From positions 1-21,337 of the IMG/VR virus record IMGVR_UViG_3300044647_001496: 21,337 bases of DNA; one strand, 5' to 3'. Source of the stretch: a virus. The stretch's first letter is position 1. Every line of letters starts with the position of its first letter. The position numbers and the translations under genes are program-made. Of this stretch, positions 1 through 7,217 are shown piece after piece. The notes beneath the pieces are model-generated. The model was not told the DNA's origin, ran no database searches, and saw only the letters and a list, made by a program, of their open reading frames with translations.

Positions 1-2
1 AA

Positions 3-548
3 CACATCCCCAAGGACAAGCTGGCCGACATGGAGCGCGACAGCCGTGGGATGGCAGAGGTCCGCCGCGCCTTTATCTGCTGCCGCTACCTAGGCATGAC
101 GCCCAAGGAAGTCAGCTATGCCCGCAAGTCGTGGATTGAGGACCGCCCCGAAGGCAAGACCATGTGCATCCGCGAGCGCCCCGATGAGGAGTTCACCCTA
201 AAGACGGGGGGATGCCGCGAGCGCGACATTACCTTGGCGCCATGGATGGCCGACTATCTGCTGGGCGCCGATGACTACATGATCCCGCTCGGCACAGAGT
301 TCCTTCGCTACAACTTCATGCTCCGAAACTTCAACACATGGCTGCGGCAATACATCCCGAACCGCAAGGGGGCGGCCTACGAGCTACGCAAGCAAGCCGG
401 CAGCGATTGGCTGGAGGCGACGGGGTCACTCGTCCAAGTGCAATATCTTTTGGGGCACTCGTCCTATGTAACAACGCAACGCTGGTATGCCACATGGCAG
501 CGCGCCGTAGTCGTGCCAGAAAAATTCCAACAAGAACCAACAATATGA
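3..548 (+). CDS. int: Tyrosine recombinase (phage integrase), C-terminal part, cut by left edge
   Basis: The reading frame is open from base 3, so the N-terminal DNA-binding domains lie outside the window; the ATG at 30 is probably internal. What remains is the catalytic domain, which cuts and rejoins DNA at attachment sites through a phosphotyrosine link. Numbering from the Met at base 30, I see the beta-hairpin lysine (K58 in FTLKTGG), the box II arginine (YELR, R120, with Tyr where His is usual), the box III histidine (LLGHSS, H143) and the nucleophile (RWYA, Y153). Oddity: in the box I motif, usually of the form GLRxxE, the sequence reads GMTPKE, so the first catalytic arginine appears to be T24. 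Its stop codon overlaps the start of the next gene as ATGA. The family assignment is firm; whether the enzyme is active is uncertain. Confidence 0.88.
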   Translation, partial: HIPKDKLADMERDSRGMAEVRRAFICCRYLGMTPKEVSYARKSWIEDRPEGKTMCIRERPDEEFTLKTGGCRERDITLAPWMADYLLGADDYMIPLGTEFLRYNFMLRNFNTWLRQYIPNRKGAAYELRKQAGSDWLEATGSLVQVQYLLGHSSYVTTQRWYATWQRAVVVPEKFQQEPTI

Positions 549-952
549 AACTCCTAACCCTAACACTCGCCGCCGCCATGGTGATGGCCGCCACGGGCTG
601 CGAAACGAAACAGGCAAAGGCCGCAAGGATGGACGCCCAAGGAATGGTCCGCACGCAAGACGGCAAGTGGGTCCCGAAGGGCACACGCTTCTTCGGGTCC
701 GGTCATCCTTGGGTTATGGAGAACGGCAGTCCCGCGCCCGCAGTGTTTGACCCGACCGTCTTCAATCAAGCCATGGCGCAGAACATGGGCGGCGGGGCAC
801 CGGCGCCGGTCATCGTCACGGGACCGGGATCACCACCGATCACCACGGCAAGCCAAGTTGGCGGCACAACGGTTATCTCCACCATCGGCAGCCGCGCACC
901 GATTGGCGCGCCTGTTTACAGTCCGCCGGCATACGGCTACTATGGCTACTGA
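545..952 (+). CDS. Small secreted lipoprotein coupled to integrase
   Basis: A 135-aa protein starting at the ATG at 545, which overlaps the integrase stop (ATGA, 545-548). The same frame is open much further upstream, but only this start gives a signal peptide. The N-terminus is MKLLTLTLAAAMVMAATGC, a short basic start, a hydrophobic core and a lipobox ending at Cys19, so export and lipidation at a membrane are expected. The mature part carries a DGKWVPKGTRFFGSG segment and then a Pro/Gly/Ala-rich tail ending in aromatic YGYYGY. No Shine-Dalgarno sequence is obvious, consistent with translation coupled to the integrase. I do not recognise a family. Lipoproteins expressed beside an integrase are often lysogenic-conversion or superinfection-exclusion factors; that role is only an inference here. 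Confidence 0.8.
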   Translation: MKLLTLTLAAAMVMAATGCETKQAKAARMDAQGMVRTQDGKWVPKGTRFFGSGHPWVMENGSPAPAVFDPTVFNQAMAQNMGGGAPAPVIVTGPGSPPITTASQVGGTTVISTIGSRAPIGAPVYSPPAYGYYGY

Positions 953-970
953 CTTTGTCCAAAGTGTGTC

Positions 971-985
971 TCCTAACCACTAGGA
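971..985. repeat. Small inverted repeat in convergent intergenic region
   Basis: TCCTA (971-975) and TAGGA (981-985) form a perfect 5-bp stem around a 5-base loop, just after the lipoprotein stop. It is too short to be meaningful alone, but it is the first of three hairpins packed into 65 bases. Confidence 0.35.
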
Positions 986-990
986 CGAGT

Positions 991-1004
991 CCCGCGAGTG
1001 CGGG
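991..1004. repeat. Inverted repeat CCCGC-GAGT-GCGGG
   Basis: A 5-bp all-GC stem (991-995 with 1000-1004) and a 4-base loop. No T-run follows it, so it is not a terminator on its own. It may stabilise the transcript 3' end together with the longer hairpin at 1008-1035. Confidence 0.4.
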
Positions 1005-1007
1005 GCT

Positions 1008-1040
1008 GGGCCGCTCTGGGAAACCGGGGCGGCCCTAATT
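1008..1040 (+). terminator. Probable intrinsic terminator between convergent operons
   Basis: GGGCCGCTCTGG (1008-1019) pairs with CCGGGGCGGCCC (1024-1035), with two G-T wobbles, giving a 12-bp stem capped by a GAAA tetraloop (1020-1023). On the + strand it is followed by the moderately T-rich TAATTCTTT. It sits after the integrase/lipoprotein pair and just past the last codon of the leftward late operon. The tail is weak for an intrinsic terminator. On the - strand no T-run follows, so action in that direction is less likely. Confidence 0.6.
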
Positions 1041-1042
1041 CT

Positions 1043-4000
1043 TTAGCGCGGGGGCATTGATTGCCCGAGGGGAGAGTTGACTAGGTTGTTGCGCATGGAG
1101 CGCTGGCGGCGGGTCAGGCGGCGGATGTCGTGGCCGAACAGGGCAGACTTCACGGCGGCGTCCACGTCCTCAATGTCTTGGGCGAAGATCCGCACCTTCT
1201 CGGTGTCGGGCAGGCGAGCGTAGCGCGGGCTGGCCATGCGCCAATTCATCATGCTGGCCGTGTAGTTGCCCAAGTAATACTGGTAAGCGCTGATCTGCTC
1301 GTTCGTCAGGTCGATGTTCTGTCCGTTGATGGAGGCGCGGTTCTTTACCTGCTTGGGGAACTGGCTGGTCTCGCCGGTGGAATCCATGAGCCGCGCCGCT
1401 TCTTCCAAGACGGGGTTGGCTTTGACCCGAGAGGTCAGCGCCGGATTGAACAGCACATTGAACCAGTGCCATCCAACATACTGATACCGCTCCTGTGCCT
1501 GCCCCATGACATCAAGGCGGGGAGGGAACTGATCGGCAACGCCGGGGGTGTTGGCCGCGATCTGGTTGAACGCGCGCTGCACCGTGACCGGAACGGCCGA
1601 GGACTGGTTGGTTCCGCGCGTCTCTCTCAGCGTGTTATCGTAAAGGAGTTGGTTGGCTTGGCGGACAAGCTGCGGGACAAACATGGAAGGAATACCGGCG
1701 ACCGTTCTGGCCACGGCGCCGATCACGCTCTCCGGTCGGCGGGTGTCGAGCTGGTCGATAAAGCTGGAAAGACCAGACAGCAGCGGAAGATCCAGCAGTG
1801 ACTTGGCACCAGCCGCAAGACTGATGGCCGGCATGGCTGCCTTGGCCGCGAGTCCTTTCTTGATTCCGTTGCGGTCGTTCTGCTCAACCATCTTGGCCAA
1901 CTCGGCCCCGGCGGCAAACGTGATGGCGAGCGGTTGCGCCCAGTCGTAGGATAGGATCACATCGCCCTCGTCCGTTTTTTGCGGTGTGCCCCACGCCATG
2001 GTCGTAAGCAGCCGCTTGAGGGCAGTCACGTTGATCCGGTATTGTCCCATGCCCAGTGACCGGCGCATTGCCTCAACATCATCATCGTCCTCCTGACTGG
2101 CCGTGATGACACCCATGGCATACAGGTAATACCCCGCCGCATAGATTCCCGTTCCTCCGAGGGCTTTGGTAAATGCCTCGCCGAACTCCCTTGTGTCCAG
2201 TGGCTTGCCTGCCCTTTGGTTGCTGGCCTTCCAAAGAATGCCGTTCATGCCTTGGTGCAGGTTAATGATTAGCCCGAGGGGGGACCAACTGATGGCCGCG
2301 CGAGCGATGGCGCCGGGAACCTGAGTGAATGCCATGAGCGCCGTGCCGAATCCGAATTGCTCGGTTGGCTTGACGCCGGGGATGAAGTAACTCAGCAGCT
2401 TCGTGCTCATCCTGTTGAGCGATGAGCGCCACTTGGCGGCCTCCCTGCTGATCGTGTTAGCGTTTTGGTAGATGGCCCCGGCGGCATCGGCAATCGCACC
2501 CTCGATGTCCTCTGGCGTGTGTCGCCCCGTCCACTCGCCCATTTGCTTGGCTCGCGCCTCGCGGTTGGCCAGCGATGACTCCAGTGCAGACTTCCAGAAT
2601 GCGCGGTCAGGGCCGCCGAGGGCGATGGAGAGCGATGTCTCCAACATCCCCATGAACTTGCTGCTAAAGATGCGGCGCCCGACCTCCTTGGCATCGGCCA
2701 CTTCAAACTTGTTTTGCGTGGTGAGCTTGGATAGCAGGCGCAAATGGTCGATGCCGGCCGCAAGGTTCTCGCTGAATGGGGCCTGCGGGTTCTGCTTGGC
2801 GTTCCACTCAAAGCCCTTCTTTACATCGTAATACGGGGTGAGCAGATGCTTGAGTCGGCCCGACTTCACGCGGTCTCCGGTCTTGCCGTTGCTAAAGATG
2901 CCGGCCCGACCCGTGGCCACGTTGATGGCCGTGTCCTTACCGGCATTGGCCACGAACTGGATCACGTTGCCGCCGATGTTTCTGATCCAAGTCTTGGGCG
3001 AGAACAGCATCATTATGTAGCTGAACGCACGCACCTTCACCCAGAAGTCCACCGGCACAAGGCTATGGATCTCCTCAAAGATGCGACCGGCAATGACGAG
3101 CTGCATGTCTTGGTCGCCCTTGGCCTCTTTAAGCTGTGTGGTTAGGCCCTTCAGTCGCGCCCCAAGTTCCGGCGTCATGGTCGGCAACTTGGCGATAAGC
3201 GAAAGCTGCGCAATAAAGTCATCGTCCGGCATGCCTTCGCCGTTCAGCTTCTCAACCAGCTTGCTCCAAGACCTAATGAGCTTCTGCTCCTTCGGCTTGC
3301 GCTGCGTGGCGATGGACTTACGCGCCTCATCCATCACCTTGTAGAATTTGCTGGTGATGGCCGTTGCCAAGGCGCCGGCCTCGCTTTCGCTGATGCCGTT
3401 CTCGGTCAGTAGTTGTGTGATCTGCTTGGTCGCCTCTGCCTTGGTGGCCTTGCTGGTCAGGACAGAGCGGATGCCGACATTGGTGCGCTGCTTCTGCGTC
3501 TTGTCCTTAATGCGGCGCTTCAGCTTCTCTTGGATCTTCTCGCCGCCTTGGGTGCCGTTGATGATGGTGTCTTCAGCGACTGTCTTGCGGGTCGCCTTCA
3601 CTTCAGTCTCGGCGGACACAACGCTATCCTGCGCCGCGCGGATCTGGCCCTGCCTTTCCTCGGGCAACGTGTCGATGTATTGCTCGATGACTTGATTTGC
3701 GTAGAAGACGATGCCCTCCGGTGTCAGTCGGGCCAGCATGGCGAGCACGCTGATGGTCTGGCCGATGCTTGTGGCGCGGTTGGACATGATGCGAACAACG
3801 CGCGCCTGCCGCTGATGCTCTCCCATCGCTCCAAGTCTGGCCGCCAGCTCTAGGCCGATTCCAAAGTCAACAGGTGTGGGCGTCAGGCTGTCGGCAGCCA
3901 GATCAAGTATCCGCTGCTCGGCGGCATCAATCCCATTCTGGTTGATCCATTCCTTGGCCTGATCTGCCGTTCCTTCCAGCGTGATCGGAACATACTCACT

Positions 4001-6232
4001 GCCAAGCTCGGCCTTCGCCTCTTCCGTGATGGCATCAGACTTCTTCGCCTTCTCCTCAAACTGCCTCGGCTTGGCCTTCGGCCGCACATTGCCAACCGCC
4101 CCGGTCGTGTCGCTGTAAGGGCTGTCCTTGTAGGCTTGGACAATGCGATCAAAGACCTGCTTCAAGAACGAAGCGATGCCTTCCCCGAACTCCTTGACCA
4201 TCTGGCCGGCCCACTTGCCGAAGCTCATGCCTGCGCGGTAGATCGTCTTGCCGTATTCAAACAAGTCTTCGACGATGGAGAGATCAATCGCGCCCGATTG
4301 GGCGGTCATGTTTTTGATGCGGCGGCGGGAGCGTTTGGCGGGGGTGTCGGGCGTTGCGGCCGGCGATTGCGCCTGCGGCCCGTTGGCCTCCATTACATAG
4401 TCCTTGGCCGCCTCAACAGCGTTAGAAAAAGTTAAGCCTCGCGCAACAACAGCGTTGCCCTTGCCGCGCACAGACCAAACCGAAGCCTTTCTCTCTGGAG
4501 ATTTCCCTGTCGTAAAATCAATGCGGGCCTCAACGGTCGCGCGGAGCTTGTCTGTGTCTGATAGGCGATTCCACTTCTCGGGTGCGGTCACGCTTGGCGA
4601 CTCAACAACAACGCGAGACTCGCCATCCGTCCCGTTGGGGCGCTTGCGCCTGCTGATGGACGGCTTGCCAACGACAATTTCATCTCGGGTAAAGACATTG
4701 TCGATTGCCGCCGGCGCCGGTTGCGCTGCGGGTTGGGCTTTCCCAAACACATGAAACTCCGCAGCCTGCTCGCCGCCCAAGTCGGTGCCTGACTCATAGC
4801 GGATGCCCTCAAAGCCGCGCGCCTGCAAGACGGTCTTGGCTTCGGCATCAAACTCTGGGGCGAACGGTTCGCTTTTCAGCTCAAGCTCGTCCTTCAGCGT
4901 GGGCTTGTCGGTGGCAGTGTAAAGGTTTTGCGGCAACGTGTCCGGCGTGGCCTCGTCAATGGTGCCTTCGGTTCCTGTCTGCGCGGCGTAGTTCTCGGCA
5001 ACCTCGCGGCTCTCGGACCAGAACTGGTCACCGCTTGAATAGTCAACGTCGGGCGATACGCCACGGAATATCTTTGGTGTCGCCACCGGCGGCTCCGTCA
5101 CAATCGTCTCCCCCGGCATCTCGACAACCTCAAAGTCATCGGGGTTGATGGCGGGTTCGGCGGCAGGGGCTGCTTCCTCCACGGGCGCGGCGGCCGTGGT
5201 CGCATCGCCAAAAGTTTCTTGCACATCGACCGCATCGGCGGCGGGTGGGGGAGTAAATTGTTGGACTTGGATGGGCGGCAGGTTGCGGTCATCCATCGGC
5301 TGGGCCGCCATACCTTCGGCCGCTCCGACAGGGGCGCCCGCCATGAACCCAGACAAGCCCTCCATCGTTGCCGATGATGCCACTCCACGCATAGTCGGGA
5401 CGGCATAGCCCTCACGCTGCAAGGCAATGTTGGGAGCCATGGCTTCCTGTCCGCCTTGCAATGCTTCGGGAATGCCTTCGGACACGCCAGTCTTGACCGC
5501 GCCGGCCACCACGCCACCCGTCACGCGGCCGCCGGACTTGCTGATGGCATTGCCAAGGATCTTCTCGGCGCCGAACAAAGCGTCCGCCGCGCCAAGGCCG
5601 GCCGCGAGCAAGAGCTGGTCGATGTTCTGCCCGCCGTAGCTCTGGGCCTCCAGCGCCACACGGTCGGCTTCTTCCTCACTCTTGCCGGACTGCAATAGGA
5701 AATTCTTGGTGTCTTGGTAGATGCTGTCCTTGACGATACCCGTGTTCATTCCGGCGCCAGCGCCAGCTTGCACCGCCTGCACGCCTTTGGCGCCAAGACC
5801 GAGCGCCCTCCCGGCAACGCCCGTCGCCACAATGGGAGCCATGGTGCCGAGCGATTGCGCGGCAGTATCCAGAGGGGCAACGGCGAAGGCCCGCGCGCCG
5901 GCCTTGACCTGCTCCCACACGCCCTTGTCCTGCGCCTCCTGCATGATGCGCGCGACTTCTTGCTGGTCGGCTTGGGCTTCGGGCGAAAGGGATTGGCGGT
6001 AGAACTCTTGGTAGCTGGCCAACTCCTGCGACACAGGGTTGTTCGCCCCGAACAGATCGGTCATGCCCTTTAGGCCGGTGATGACGCCACCCGCCGCGCT
6101 GACGGGAAGGTCGGCCGCCTGACGCCAAAAGCCGCTGCCCTCGGCTGGCTGGATTTCAATATCGTCCAGCGTCAACCCCGCCAAGGGATCTAGCTCAATA
6201 TCCCCCAGCGTGATGTCATCAAGTGTTGCCAT
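1043..6232 (-). CDS. Very large polyvalent phage protein with ADP-ribosyltransferase-like segment
   Basis: A 1729-aa protein, last gene of the late operon; probably packaged in the virion and ejected with the DNA, as for similarly placed giant proteins in other short-tailed phages (inference). In order: an acidic N-terminus with repeated LDDI motifs (4-28); Ala/Gly-rich helices (40-310); a Pro/Ala linker (320-385); an ART-like segment (about 386-499) with IFRG, FWSESREVAENYA and GFEGIRYESG; a basic linker (525-645); a helical block (about 740-960) with the NRATSIGQ and LTPEGIVFYAN motifs of phage polyvalent proteins; a C-terminal helical region starting near MLFSPKTWIRNIGGN (1075-1089), resembling the large polyvalent-protein-associated domains, perhaps LPD38; and a charged end. 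The start overlaps the upstream stop as TAATG. No Shine-Dalgarno sequence is seen, so translation is probably coupled. Confidence 0.85.
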   Translation of the reverse strand: MATLDDITLGDIELDPLAGLTLDDIEIQPAEGSGFWRQAADLPVSAAGGVITGLKGMTDLFGANNPVSQELASYQEFYRQSLSPEAQADQQEVARIMQEAQDKGVWEQVKAGARAFAVAPLDTAAQSLGTMAPIVATGVAGRALGLGAKGVQAVQAGAGAGMNTGIVKDSIYQDTKNFLLQSGKSEEEADRVALEAQSYGGQNIDQLLLAAGLGAADALFGAEKILGNAISKSGGRVTGGVVAGAVKTGVSEGIPEALQGGQEAMAPNIALQREGYAVPTMRGVASSATMEGLSGFMAGAPVGAAEGMAAQPMDDRNLPPIQVQQFTPPPAADAVDVQETFGDATTAAAPVEEAAPAAEPAINPDDFEVVEMPGETIVTEPPVATPKIFRGVSPDVDYSSGDQFWSESREVAENYAAQTGTEGTIDEATPDTLPQNLYTATDKPTLKDELELKSEPFAPEFDAEAKTVLQARGFEGIRYESGTDLGGEQAAEFHVFGKAQPAAQPAPAAIDNVFTRDEIVVGKPSISRRKRPNGTDGESRVVVESPSVTAPEKWNRLSDTDKLRATVEARIDFTTGKSPERKASVWSVRGKGNAVVARGLTFSNAVEAAKDYVMEANGPQAQSPAATPDTPAKRSRRRIKNMTAQSGAIDLSIVEDLFEYGKTIYRAGMSFGKWAGQMVKEFGEGIASFLKQVFDRIVQAYKDSPYSDTTGAVGNVRPKAKPRQFEEKAKKSDAITEEAKAELGSEYVPITLEGTADQAKEWINQNGIDAAEQRILDLAADSLTPTPVDFGIGLELAARLGAMGEHQRQARVVRIMSNRATSIGQTISVLAMLARLTPEGIVFYANQVIEQYIDTLPEERQGQIRAAQDSVVSAETEVKATRKTVAEDTIINGTQGGEKIQEKLKRRIKDKTQKQRTNVGIRSVLTSKATKAEATKQITQLLTENGISESEAGALATAITSKFYKVMDEARKSIATQRKPKEQKLIRSWSKLVEKLNGEGMPDDDFIAQLSLIAKLPTMTPELGARLKGLTTQLKEAKGDQDMQLVIAGRIFEEIHSLVPVDFWVKVRAFSYIMMLFSPKTWIRNIGGNVIQFVANAGKDTAINVATGRAGIFSNGKTGDRVKSGRLKHLLTPYYDVKKGFEWNAKQNPQAPFSENLAAGIDHLRLLSKLTTQNKFEVADAKEVGRRIFSSKFMGMLETSLSIALGGPDRAFWKSALESSLANREARAKQMGEWTGRHTPEDIEGAIADAAGAIYQNANTISREAAKWRSSLNRMSTKLLSYFIPGVKPTEQFGFGTALMAFTQVPGAIARAAISWSPLGLIINLHQGMNGILWKASNQRAGKPLDTREFGEAFTKALGGTGIYAAGYYLYAMGVITASQEDDDDVEAMRRSLGMGQYRINVTALKRLLTTMAWGTPQKTDEGDVILSYDWAQPLAITFAAGAELAKMVEQNDRNGIKKGLAAKAAMPAISLAAGAKSLLDLPLLSGLSSFIDQLDTRRPESVIGAVARTVAGIPSMFVPQLVRQANQLLYDNTLRETRGTNQSSAVPVTVQRAFNQIAANTPGVADQFPPRLDVMGQAQERYQYVGWHWFNVLFNPALTSRVKANPVLEEAARLMDSTGETSQFPKQVKNRASINGQNIDLTNEQISAYQYYLGNYTASMMNWRMASPRYARLPDTEKVRIFAQDIEDVDAAVKSALFGHDIRRLTRRQRSMRNNLVNSPLGQSMPPR

Positions 6233-6765
6233 TAAGGAGTGATTACAAGAACCCCGCCAAGTTTAGGGACGCGGTGCGTGCCAACGGGCATGTTAGTTCC
6301 AAAGCGTTGCGAAGCCTCTGCCTGAGTCATGGTGTATGACGGAGTCGGAGCGGGTTGCGGGGTGGGTGCCGCAGTCGGCGCATTGGTCGTCGCCATTCCG
6401 CCACCGGCGAGCGGGGCGGGGGCACCGGCTTCGGCCGCGTAAGGGTCTGCCGCATAGCCTCGCAACGGCTCACCCCTCACCACTTGCCCCTGCGCATTGG
6501 TAGTCATGGGAGCAATGGCAACCGCATTGGTCCCGTCATAGCGGGCATACATGCCTTGTTGCGTGTTCAGAATCTCGGGGTCAAAGCGGTTGTCTATGCT
6601 TTTCTTGATGTAGTATTCGTAAGCCTTTTTATCGGCCTCAAATTCTTCTGGAGACGGCTTGTATCCCGGCTGGCGCCCAAGGAACATGCGCCCAAAGGTT
6701 CGCAAGTCCATGGCTCCAGCAGGAGCTGAAGGCGCGTTGGTTGGTGCGTTTGTTGGCTGAGACAT
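6232..6765 (-). CDS. Pro/Ala-rich virion-associated protein, unknown function
   Basis: A 177-aa protein if it starts at the ATG at 6765 (MSQPTNAPTNAP). An earlier in-frame ATG at 6816 would add a 17-residue basic tail lying inside the upstream gene and is less likely. It has low-complexity Pro/Ala/Thr stretches at both ends (TNAPTNAPSAPAG near the start, TAAPTPQPAPTPS further on) around a charged middle (PSPEEFEADKKAYEYYIKKS). The end, SQRFGTNMPVGTHRVPKLGGVLVITP, is hydrophobic and strand-like. No known family is recognised. It begins 5 bases after the upstream stop and its own stop overlaps the giant gene's start (TAATG), so it is probably made with, and may work with, the internal virion proteins. 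Confidence 0.7.
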   Translation of the reverse strand: MSQPTNAPTNAPSAPAGAMDLRTFGRMFLGRQPGYKPSPEEFEADKKAYEYYIKKSIDNRFDPEILNTQQGMYARYDGTNAVAIAPMTTNAQGQVVRGEPLRGYAADPYAAEAGAPAPLAGGGMATTNAPTAAPTPQPAPTPSYTMTQAEASQRFGTNMPVGTHRVPKLGGVLVITP

Positions 6766-6770
6766 AATCG

Positions 6771-7190
6771 TTAGTAGGTAAACCCATCGGGCTGGCCACC
6801 GGCCGCGCCGCCCCACGTCTTCTTGTATTTATCCCACGCTTGGGCCTGCGCGGCGGCAGACTGTCCGGCGTTGTAAGACTGGAACATCGGCGATGCTATC
6901 GCTTGAAAGATGAACGGCCGAACATTGTCATCAAGCTGGATGTAGTTTTTGAGAAATCCCTCGGGTAAAGCGCCAGCATCGGACATTGCTCCGACAGCGC
7001 TGTCCATCCCGGCAAGCATGTCCTTCTTGTCCTTGTATTGGCCATACATCCCGCCGAGGGAAGCCAAGGCCCCGCCGATATTGTTGCCAAGCTGGTTATA
7101 CATATTGGCCTGCGTGTTGGCTGATGCGATCTGGCCGGCGGCGGTGATCTCGCCGCTGCGATCAGCGACTTGCGGTGAATAGCTAAACAT
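6771..7190 (-). CDS. Small Gly/Ala/Gln-rich virion-type protein
   Basis: A 139-aa protein with one of the clearest ribosome binding sites in the operon (AAGGAG, 9 bases before the ATG). Residues around 15-65 are helical and rich in small residues, with NIGGALASLGGMYGQYKDKKD resembling a packed transmembrane or coiled segment. The C-terminus (QSYNAGQSAAAQAQAWDKYKK) is Ala/Gln-rich. It has no signal peptide and no enzyme motif. The composition is similar to the 320-aa protein two genes upstream, and both resemble small internal virion proteins of short-tailed phages. This is a guess from composition and location, not from a recognised family. Confidence 0.7.
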   Translation of the reverse strand: MFSYSPQVADRSGEITAAGQIASANTQANMYNQLGNNIGGALASLGGMYGQYKDKKDMLAGMDSAVGAMSDAGALPEGFLKNYIQLDDNVRPFIFQAIASPMFQSYNAGQSAAAQAQAWDKYKKTWGGAAGGQPDGFTY

Positions 7191-7199
7191 AGTTTTGTT

Positions 7200-7205
7200 C
7201 TCCTT
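7200..7205 (-). promoter_or_regulatory. Strong ribosome binding site for 139-aa gene
   Basis: AAGGAG on the - strand, 9 bases before the ATG at 7190. It lies in the 27-base gap after the PAPS-reductase-family gene, one of the longest gaps in the operon, so this gene can be translated independently of its upstream neighbour. Confidence 0.75.
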
Positions 7206-7217
7206 CTCTTTTGGTGG

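Noticed and set aside
338-544. Extended N-terminus of the lipoprotein frame
   Set aside because: It lies wholly inside the integrase coding region in another frame, and starting there would bury the signal peptide. The ATG at 545 gives a clean lipoprotein signal.
953-1042. tRNA gene in the intergenic gap
   Set aside because: The hairpins do not form a cloverleaf with acceptor stem, T-loop or CCA end. No tRNA was recognised elsewhere in the window.
1130-1801. + strand open frame opposite the giant gene
   Set aside because: No domain or ribosome binding site; it is explained as antisense of a high-GC coding region.
6766-6816. Earlier in-frame ATG (6816) for the 177-aa protein
   Set aside because: It would add an Arg/Trp-rich stretch inside the upstream gene. 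The ATG at 6765, just after the upstream stop, is preferred.
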